Shown here in pieces: positions 6,302 to 11,288 of a stretch of DNA of 11,288 nt. Under the pieces are notes generated by a model. It saw only the letters and a list, made by a program, of their open reading frames with translations. It searched no databases and was not told the DNA's origin. The position numbers were made by a program, and so were the translations under genes. Origin of the DNA: Lachnospiraceae bacterium (lineage in GTDB: Bacteria > Bacillota_A > Clostridia > Lachnospirales > Lachnospiraceae); assembly GCA_017437705.1 (NCBI GenBank), contig JAFRYJ010000092.1, forward strand, positions 1-11,288, given 5' to 3'. Numbering within the stretch: position 1 is the stretch's first letter; every line of letters begins with the position of its first letter.

Positions 6302-8392
6302 ATGAATGTATACAAAACAGAAGACATCAGAAATATTGCCATCTTAGGCCACAACGGCTGCGGCAAGACAACGCTCATCGAAGCCATAGCTCTTACCGCA
6401 GGCATCATCACACGTACCGGCAAGGTAGCGGACGGCAATACGATTTCAGACTACGACAAGGAAGAGGTCAAGAGACAGTTCTCCATCAGCACAACAGTAG
6501 TGCCCATCGAGTGGGAAGGAAAGAAGATCAATTTCCTCGATACTCCCGGCACACTGGATTTCTGCGGCGAGGTAGTAGAGGCTCTTACAGCTGCCGATTC
6601 CGCCATCATCGTGGTATCAGCCAAGTCCGGCGTTGAGTCCGGAACCATCAGGGCATGGGATCTCTGCGAGAAGTACAACGTTCCCAGGCTTGTATTCGTT
6701 ACAAACGTGGAAGACGAGCATGCGAACTACACCGGAGTTGTAGAACAGCTTCAGGAGCTTTACGGAAGCGGAGTGGTACCCTTCATCTTCCCTGTAAAGG
6801 AAGGCGGCAAGCTGACCGGCGCTGTCAACATTGTAAAGCAGACAGGCGTTAAGTACGGCGAAAAGGGCAAAGAGACCGCCTGCGATATCCCTGCGGATAT
6901 GGCAGATACAGTGGAAAGCACTAGAGACGGCCTTCTCGAGTCGGTTGCGGAAACATCAGAGGAACTCATGGACAAGTACTTCGGCGGCGAGGAATTCACC
7001 GACGAGGAGATAACAGATGCACTCAGGAAGAGCATCGAGGACTGCTCGGTATATCCCGTTGTGTGCGGCTCCGGCGACCTTGCATGCGGAACAGCAAGCC
7101 TGCTTTCGATCTGCTGCGATTACATGCCTTCACCCGCAAGGGAGAACGGCGGATTTATCGGAAAGGATCCCAAGACAGACGAGGAATACAAGGCTGATTT
7201 CGATCCCGCAAAGCCTGTATCGGCATTTGTATGGAAGACCGTTGTGGATCCCTTCATCGGCAAGTATTCACTTGTAAAGGTATTATCCGGCGAGCTCAAA
7301 TCAGATTCCACCGTATATAATTATGATGCAAATACAGAAGAAAGAGTTTCCAAGCTCTATGTTATGAGGGGCAAGGACGTTATCGAAGTTCCCGAATTAA
7401 AGGCCGGCGATATCGGCGCCATCGGTAAGCTTTCAGCAACGAAGTCCTTCGATACACTGTCTCTTAAGGCATCACCCGTGGTATATCCCAGAACGGAAAT
7501 GCCCGTTCCCTACAACTACATGAGATATGCAGCCGTTACAAAGGGCGAGGAAGACAAGATCTCCCAGGCTCTCGGAAGGATCATGGAAGAGGATCCCACC
7601 ATCAAGGCAGTTAACGATGCTGCAAATCATCAGACTCTCGTTTACGGTATCGGTGACATGCATCTCCAGGTAGTTAAGAGCATGCTCGAGGGCAAGTATA
7701 AGGTCAAAGTAGACCTTCTTGAGCCCAGGATCGCTTTCAAGGAGACCATCAGGAAGAAAGTAGACGTAAGAGAGAAATATAAGAAGCAGTCAGGCGGACA
7801 CGGCCAGTACGGCGACGTTGCCATGACCTTCGAGCCTTCAGGCGATCTCGAGACACCTTACGTATTCGAAGAGTGCGTAGTAGGAGGCGCAGTTCCCAAG
7901 AACTACTTCCCTGCTGTTGAAAAGGGTCTCATCGATTCCGTTGGCGCAGGCCCTCTTGCAGGCTATCCCGTTGTAGGCGTTAAGGCTACGCTTACCGACG
8001 GTTCCTACCATCCCGTAGACTCTTCGGAAATGGCATTCAAGACTGCTTCAAGGCAGGCCTTCAAGAAGGCGTTCCTTCAGGCAGCACCCGTTCTTCTTGA
8101 GCCCATCGCTTCCCTCAGGGTAGTCGTTCCCGAGGATTTCACCGGCGACGTTATGGGCGACCTTAACAAGAGGAGAGGCCGTGTGCTCGGTATGAATCCT
8201 GTTAAGAAGGGCGTTACGGAAGTTCTCGCAGATATCCCCGTTGCAGAGCTTTACGGCTATTCAACGATCCTCCGTTCGATGACCGGCGGCAGAGGCGACT
8301 ATTCATATGAATTCGCACGCTACGAGCAGGCTCCTCAGGACGTACAGGACAAGATCGTTGCTGCAGCAGAGAGATCCGACGACGACGAATAA
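6302..8392 (+). CDS. elongation factor G-like paralogue with altered GTPase motifs
   Basis: 696 residues from the ATG at 6302, which has GGGGGA (6288-6293) 8 bases upstream; the longer reading frame from 6266 has no ribosome site. Overall it has EF-G architecture. The G domain begins GHNGCGKT (16-23), followed by the beta-barrel domain II (AKPVSAFVWKTVVDPFIGKYSLVKVLSGEL region), domain III (MEEDPTIK...GDMHLQV), domain IV (QSGGHGQYGDV and YHPVDSSE, with tip H570 kept) and domain V (EPIASLRVVVPEDFTGDVMGDLNKRRGRVLGM). Odd points: the G3 motif is DTPGTLDF (80-87) with Thr84 where EF-G has the catalytic His. G4 is NVED (135-138) instead of NKxD, and G2 is QFSISTT instead of RGITI. The C-terminus is acidic (DDDE). 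This fits the second EF-G type found in many Clostridia and actinobacteria rather than the main FusA; its role is unproven. It is probably monocistronic, with a terminator close behind. Confidence 0.85.
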   Translation: MNVYKTEDIRNIAILGHNGCGKTTLIEAIALTAGIITRTGKVADGNTISDYDKEEVKRQFSISTTVVPIEWEGKKINFLDTPGTLDFCGEVVEALTAADSAIIVVSAKSGVESGTIRAWDLCEKYNVPRLVFVTNVEDEHANYTGVVEQLQELYGSGVVPFIFPVKEGGKLTGAVNIVKQTGVKYGEKGKETACDIPADMADTVESTRDGLLESVAETSEELMDKYFGGEEFTDEEITDALRKSIEDCSVYPVVCGSGDLACGTASLLSICCDYMPSPARENGGFIGKDPKTDEEYKADFDPAKPVSAFVWKTVVDPFIGKYSLVKVLSGELKSDSTVYNYDANTEERVSKLYVMRGKDVIEVPELKAGDIGAIGKLSATKSFDTLSLKASPVVYPRTEMPVPYNYMRYAAVTKGEEDKISQALGRIMEEDPTIKAVNDAANHQTLVYGIGDMHLQVVKSMLEGKYKVKVDLLEPRIAFKETIRKKVDVREKYKKQSGGHGQYGDVAMTFEPSGDLETPYVFEECVVGGAVPKNYFPAVEKGLIDSVGAGPLAGYPVVGVKATLTDGSYHPVDSSEMAFKTASRQAFKKAFLQAAPVLLEPIASLRVVVPEDFTGDVMGDLNKRRGRVLGMNPVKKGVTEVLADIPVAELYGYSTILRSMTGGRGDYSYEFARYEQAPQDVQDKIVAAAERSDDDE

Positions 8393-8414
8393 TACTGACA
8401 TTTCAAGACTCACA

Positions 8415-8445
8415 GGGAGTCCGGCTTTGCCGGGCTCCTTCGTTT
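8415..8445 (+). terminator. terminator of the EF-G-like gene
   Basis: A 10-bp stem with one G-T pair, 8416-8425 with 8429-8438, loop TTT, 23 bases after the stop. The tail TTCGTTT is only partly U-rich. Its 3' arm shares two bases with the next inverted repeat. Confidence 0.65.
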
Positions 8446-8469
8446 GCGGGTGATACCCGCAAACGAAGG
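8437..8469. repeat. perfect 15-bp inverted repeat after the EF-G-like gene
   Basis: CCTTCGTTTGCGGGT (8437-8451) and its exact complement (8455-8469) flank the loop GAT. It starts inside the right arm of the preceding terminator hairpin, so the two structures compete for 8437-8438 and for the tail of the terminator. There is no U-run after it. Function unknown; it may be part of a larger dispersed intergenic repeat. Confidence 0.6.
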
Positions 8470-8614
8470 GCGCTCCGCGCAGGATGCGCAGCTCGCGGCG
8501 ATGTAAAAGCATTTTATGCTTCCGCTCGCGCGCTCAGGTCCGCCTGTGCCTGCAAACTTATCTTTGCTGACAGGCGCTCCGCACATGCGGACCTGAATGT
8601 AATTACGGGAAGAA
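8470..8614. repeat. structured intergenic region with a long interrupted inverted repeat
   Basis: No gene is visible in this stretch. From the left it holds GCGC-rich inverted pieces (8471-8500) and AAGCAT/ATGCTT around TTT (8507-8521). Then come 16-base arms 8534-8549 and 8581-8596, which match at 15 of 16 positions. Inside these arms is a small GCAAA/TTTGC hairpin (8552-8567). The outer arms end 10 bases before the GGGA of the next gene's ribosome site. It could be a dispersed palindromic element or a cis-acting RNA for the downstream pair. No T-box consensus was found. Confidence 0.5.
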
Positions 8615-9295
8615 ATGGTTTTTTATAATCACAGACTTATCGAAAGAAAGTGGAAGGACAGTGAAGACAGGATCATTCCCGGCGGCAGACGGTCGTACCC
8701 GGAAGAACTTCTGAAATGCTACGGATACGACGTAATGTCCGTCTGGTCATCACTTCACTCAGACGCAGACCCGGACGACGACGAACTGGAGGGCATATTC
8801 AGGTTCCTTAACAGGGTGTTCACCGTATACACGGATCGCTGCGGGGAAGCTGCTGCAGCCGGCGAGATCGAAAATGATGCCGGGGACACCATGGTATACG
8901 ACATCCTCACGGCTTCAAGGCAGGTCCCGGTGCTCATGAAGTATTCCAGGCAGCCGGAGATTTTCGGACGCCGCGTTCTTGAGAAATATACCGTGATGCT
9001 GTCCCCTTATGCTCCGTTTATGTGTCAGGAAATGTGGAGCGGCCTGGGACACAGCGGCTTCGTATCCGGGGAAGAAAAGCCCGGGTACGACAGGAGCCGT
9101 GTGATCGCGGAGATCCCGGTGGAGGTCAACGGAAGATACAGAGCTACGATCAGAGTGCCGCTGGACTCACCGGAGGAAGCGGTGCTGGAAGAAGCACTCA
9201 GGACTCTCGGCGTTAGCGGAGCTGAAGATATTGAAGAACACTTTTTCGTTAGGAACAGAGTGATAAACATCATTACAAAGGTAACGGAACAATGA
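8615..9295 (+). CDS. stand-alone LeuRS C-terminal (anticodon-binding)-like protein
   Basis: 226 residues that read like only the last part of leucyl-tRNA synthetase. Residues 30-70 (EELLKCYGYDVMSVW, then DDELEGIFRFLNRVF) follow the segment just after the KMSKS loop of LeuRS. Residues 128-141 (MLSPYAPFMCQEMW) and GLGHSG (143-148) are the helical anticodon-binding domain. IPVEVNGRYRATIRVP (167-182) and VRNRVINIITK (212-222) match the small C-terminal domain that contacts tRNA-Leu. There is no HIGH motif, no editing domain, and KMSKS itself is replaced by KWKDSEDR, so it cannot be a synthetase. The start at 8615 is the earliest possible: a stop at 8600 closes the frame upstream, and GGGAAG lies at 8607-8612. 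Its stop overlaps the next start (ATGA), so it is cotranslated. Possible roles are tRNA or RNA binding; a decayed duplicate is less likely because the frame is intact. Confidence 0.7.
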   Translation: MVFYNHRLIERKWKDSEDRIIPGGRRSYPEELLKCYGYDVMSVWSSLHSDADPDDDELEGIFRFLNRVFTVYTDRCGEAAAAGEIENDAGDTMVYDILTASRQVPVLMKYSRQPEIFGRRVLEKYTVMLSPYAPFMCQEMWSGLGHSGFVSGEEKPGYDRSRVIAEIPVEVNGRYRATIRVPLDSPEEAVLEEALRTLGVSGAEDIEEHFFVRNRVINIITKVTEQ

Positions 9296-10452
9296 AGAAT
9301 ACCGAGATAAGAGGCACTGCCCTGGGGCAGGCCATCAAAAGATTCAGAAGGATAAACGGCCTTACTCAGGCTGATTTTGCAGACAGGGCAGGGGTAACGG
9401 TAAACACCGTGCACAGCTGGGAGACCGCATCGGATTCCAGACCCTCCGTATCATCAACGGACATGATCGCCAGCATCCTGGAGATCCCTGTTTCTGATGC
9501 CCTTGAGATGAGCCGCATGCCGGCAGAGGAGGATCCGGTGCTCGTCATCATGGCGGCGGGCATGGGCTCCAGGTACGGCGGGCTCAAGCAGCTGGACAGA
9601 CTCAATGAAGACGGCGACATCATCATCGATTTCTCGATCTACGATGCCATCATGGCCGGCTTTAAAAAGGTGGTTTTCATTATCCGGAAGGAGCATGAAG
9701 AGGCCTTTGAGGAGGCAATAACGGCTAAGATAAGGCCCTTTGCGGATGTTGAATACGCATTCCAGGATATGAACGACATACCGGAAGAGATAACCGTACC
9801 GGAAGGACGTAAAAAGCCCTGGGGCACAGGCCAGGCCATACTGGCATGCAGGGACACAGTAAAAGGCCCGTTCCTTGTAATAAATGCAGACGACTATTAC
9901 GGCAGGGACGCTTTTGTCAAGGCCTACGATTTCCTTTCAGACCCGCTGAATTCACTTTACGGATCACATATGATGATCGGCTACGAGATCCAGAACACCA
10001 TCACCGAGAACGGGTCCGTATCCAGAGGCGTCTGCCGTGTTGATGAGAACGACTGCCTTATCGATATCAAAGAAAGAAAGAAGATCGAAAAGCGGCCTTT
10101 CGGTCAGGCATTCCTGGAAGACGACGGTGAGACCTGGTCTCCTCTGGATGACGGAACGCCCGTATCCATGAACATGTTCGGCCTTCAGAGCAGCATATTC
10201 GATATCCTGGATGAAGGCTTTCTGCCCTTCCTCCGCGAGGAAGTAAAAAAGGATCCCCTTAAATCGGAATACCTGCTTCCCGAAGTCGTGGGAAAGATGA
10301 TAAAGGACGGAAAGGGCAGCGTCAGGGTATTGAAGACTGCCGGCAAGTGGTTTGGCGTTACCTACAGGGAAGACAAGGAAAACGTGGTTAAAGCAGTCGA
10401 AGCATTAAAGAAGGACGGCACATATCCCGAACATCTGTGGCAGGTGGAATAA
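9292..10452 (+). CDS. HTH (XRE-type) domain fused to a sugar-nucleotidyltransferase-like domain
   Basis: 386 residues with two parts. Residues 9-73 form a Cro/CI-type helix-turn-helix: LGQAIKRFRRINGLTQADFADRAGVTVNTVHSWE, with the usual LTQ..FA...GVT..TV..WE spacing. From about residue 82 a nucleotidyltransferase begins with LVIMAAGMGSRYGGLKQ (84-100), the NTP-binding signature of the sugar-phosphate nucleotidyltransferase superfamily. It continues with PWGTGQA (176-182), VINADDYYG (196-204), where the Asp pair would bind the metal, and WFGVTYREDKE (353-363). Such domains without the HTH are common in gut Firmicutes and Bacteroidetes and are annotated only as nucleotidyltransferases; sugar and nucleotide are unknown. 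The HTH suggests DNA binding or self-regulation. It is coupled to the LeuRS-like gene by ATGA, with a weak AAAGG (9277-9281) as ribosome site. Confidence 0.85.
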   Translation: MKNTEIRGTALGQAIKRFRRINGLTQADFADRAGVTVNTVHSWETASDSRPSVSSTDMIASILEIPVSDALEMSRMPAEEDPVLVIMAAGMGSRYGGLKQLDRLNEDGDIIIDFSIYDAIMAGFKKVVFIIRKEHEEAFEEAITAKIRPFADVEYAFQDMNDIPEEITVPEGRKKPWGTGQAILACRDTVKGPFLVINADDYYGRDAFVKAYDFLSDPLNSLYGSHMMIGYEIQNTITENGSVSRGVCRVDENDCLIDIKERKKIEKRPFGQAFLEDDGETWSPLDDGTPVSMNMFGLQSSIFDILDEGFLPFLREEVKKDPLKSEYLLPEVVGKMIKDGKGSVRVLKTAGKWFGVTYREDKENVVKAVEALKKDGTYPEHLWQVE

Positions 10453-10497
10453 GAGCCGAAGCGCGGGGAACTGTGCGGATTGTACCTAATTAAGTTA

Positions 10498-10526
10498 TTT
10501 ACAGGCTTTTTGACCTGTGATATAAT
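10498..10526 (+). promoter_or_regulatory. strong promoter of rpsO
   Basis: TTTACA (10498-10503) and TATAAT (10521-10526) are exactly 17 bases apart, with TG one base before the -10 (extended -10). The start would be near 10533. Inside the spacer lies an inverted repeat ACAGG (10501-10505) / CCTGT (10514-10518), which could be an operator or a chance match. Confidence 0.88.
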
Positions 10527-10532
10527 GCTAAA

Positions 10533-10629
10533 GTTCTTATAAAAGGAACATCAACCTGCATTCAGGCAACGGAATTCTCCGACCGTGCCTTAATGTACGG
10601 CATTTAATCAATTAAGGAGGAACAACATT
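10533..10629 (+). promoter_or_regulatory. rpsO leader, possible S15 autoregulation
   Basis: About 97 bases separate the expected transcription start from the ATG. The leader has a small possible stem, GTGCC with GGCAT around 10574-10592, and a very good AAGGAGG (10614-10620). Many bacteria use such leaders for feedback by S15. The element here does not match a leader that I can name, so regulation is an inference. Confidence 0.3.
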
Positions 10630-10896
10630 ATGATGACAGTTGATCAGAAGAAAGAGATCATCGCCAAGTACGGCAAGACGCCCGAGGACACAGGTTCACC
10701 CGAGGTTCAGATCGCGCTGCTTACCTTCAGGATCTCTTATCTTACAGAGCATCTGAAAGAGAACAAGAAGGATCACCATTCAAGAAGAGGTCTTCTGAAG
10801 ATGGTTGGTCAGAGAAGAGGTCTTCTGGATTATCTTAAGAGAAAAGACATCAACAGATACAGGGCTATCGTTGAAAAGCTCGGCTTAAGAAAATAA
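10630..10896 (+). CDS. rpsO: 30S ribosomal protein S15
   Basis: 88 residues, standard size. S15 binds the central domain of 16S rRNA early in 30S assembly. The conserved core is clear: [12 protein letters not shown] (21-32), then [19 protein letters not shown] (38-56), [12 protein letters not shown] (58-69) and the C-terminal VEKLGLRK. The ATG at 10630 has AAGGAGG ending 9 bases upstream; a second ATG follows directly at 10633, so the first Met may not matter. It is followed by pnp, the common bacterial order. Confidence 0.98.
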   Translation: MMTVDQKKEIIAKYGKTPEDTGSPEVQIALLTFRISYLTEHLKENKKDHHSRRGLLKMVGQRRGLLDYLKRKDINRYRAIVEKLGLRK

Positions 10897-10906
10897 TCGG
10901 AAAAAT

Positions 10907-10937
10907 TGGGGAGTGGCAATACCGCTCCCCATATTTT
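10907..10937 (+). terminator. hairpin terminator between rpsO and pnp
   Basis: A 10-bp stem (10907-10916 with 10922-10931, one G-T pair) with loop CAATA is followed by TATTTT, starting 10 bases after rpsO. It probably lowers but does not abolish transcription into pnp, since no new promoter is evident before pnp. Confidence 0.78.
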
Positions 10938-10938
10938 A

Positions 10939-10965
10939 AGGAAAGCCCGTAAAACGGCGTTTCCT
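10939..10965 (+). other. second small hairpin before pnp
   Basis: AGGAAA (10939-10944) pairs with TTTCCT (10960-10965), and CCGT pairs with ACGG inside, separated by a 2x2 internal loop. It lies 10 bases before the pnp ribosome site AAGGAG (10976-10981). In other bacteria the pnp leader holds a processed stem for autocontrol; whether this is the equivalent is unknown. Confidence 0.35.
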
Positions 10966-10993
10966 GAAAATCTATAAGGAGTAAAACTGAAGA

Positions 10994-11288
10994 ATGGGAA
11001 AAGAATACAAAAGCTTTTCTATGGATCTTGCAGGCAGAACACTGACTGGTGATGTGGGAAGAGTTGCTGCTCAGGCAAACGGCGCCGTATTTATCCATTA
11101 CAATGACACAGTCATATTATCTACGGCAACGGCATCCGAAAAGCCCAGAGAGGGTATCGACTTCTTCCCTTTGAGCGTTGAGTTCGAAGAGAGAATGTAC
11201 TCAGTGGGCAAGATCCCAGGAGGATTCAACAAGAGAGAAGGAAAAGCATCAGAGAATTCGGTCCTTACATCACGCGTCATCGACAGAC
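10994..11288 (+). CDS. pnp: polyribonucleotide nucleotidyltransferase (PNPase), 5' part
   Basis: The first 98 residues are present; the gene runs off the window. PNPase degrades RNA phosphorolytically from the 3' end and works with the mRNA decay machinery. The N-terminal core matches the first RNase PH domain: [18 protein letters not shown] (8-25), [20 protein letters not shown] (27-46), [19 protein letters not shown] (51-69), [13 protein letters not shown] (71-83) and LTSRVIDR (91-98). The ATG at 10994 is 12 bases after AAGGAG, a little long, but no better start exists and the length before the core is normal. Confidence 0.97.
   Translation, partial: MGKEYKSFSMDLAGRTLTGDVGRVAAQANGAVFIHYNDTVILSTATASEKPREGIDFFPLSVEFEERMYSVGKIPGGFNKREGKASENSVLTSRVIDR

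Noticed and set aside
8393..8614. T-box leader for the LeuRS-like gene
   Set aside because: No T-box consensus or antiterminator pattern is visible; the region is made of simple inverted repeats.
8615..8680. KMSKS synthetase motif at the start of the LeuRS-like protein
   Set aside because: The matching place reads KWKDSEDR, without the needed KMSKS residues, so no catalytic role was called.
10508..10526. TTGACC as the -35 of the rpsO promoter
   Set aside because: It is only about 7 bases from TATAAT; TTTACA at 17 bases is the proper partner.

Overview
The window looks like a chromosomal segment of a Clostridia-type Firmicute, most likely a Lachnospiraceae-like gut anaerobe. The reasons are intermediate GC, AGGAG-type ribosome sites, many ATGA start/stop overlaps, the rpsO-pnp order, and the flavour of the cob, aroA and EF-G proteins. 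No phage, transposase, CRISPR array, tRNA or rRNA was seen.

Layout. (1) 1-320 is the 3' end of a small DUF4430-type lipoprotein gene, closed by a strong hairpin at 352-382. (2) 471-4744 (+) is a tightly coupled operon for the late, nucleotide-loop steps of cobalamin synthesis and salvage. Its order is cobT, cobU, cobS, a fused mini-CobU/CobC-like phosphatase, then a TIM-barrel protein of unknown role. Every junction overlaps by 1-4 bases. There is no corrin-ring gene in view, so the block fits cobinamide salvage or the last part of a longer pathway. The lipoprotein resembles the C-terminal domain of transcobalamin-type carriers and may serve B12 capture. (3) 4805-6103 (-) is aroA (EPSP synthase), alone, with its own promoter and a terminator shared tail-to-tail with the cob operon. 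(4) 6302-8392 (+) is an EF-G paralogue whose GTPase motifs are altered: the switch-II His is Thr and NKxD is NVED. (5) 8393-8614 is an intergenic stretch packed with inverted repeats. (6) 8615-10452 (+) is a coupled gene pair: a stand-alone protein matching only the C-terminal, anticodon-binding part of leucyl-tRNA synthetase, then an HTH domain fused to a sugar-nucleotidyltransferase-like domain. (7) 10498-11288 (+) is the classic rpsO-pnp unit, with a strong extended -10 promoter and an intergenic terminator; pnp runs off the window.

How they work together. CobU activates cobinamide, CobT makes alpha-ribazole phosphate from a lower-ligand base, CobS joins the two, and the CobC-like phosphatase removes the phosphate. 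The TIM-barrel protein is cotranslated with these and is an orphan candidate in the pathway. The other genes are housekeeping (aroA, rpsO, pnp) or translation-related paralogues (EF-G-like, LeuRS-C-like). The least explained parts are the LeuRS-C/HTH-nucleotidyltransferase pair, the EF-G-like protein with a non-standard G domain, the mini-CobU fusion with its internal ribosome site, and the TIM-barrel protein.
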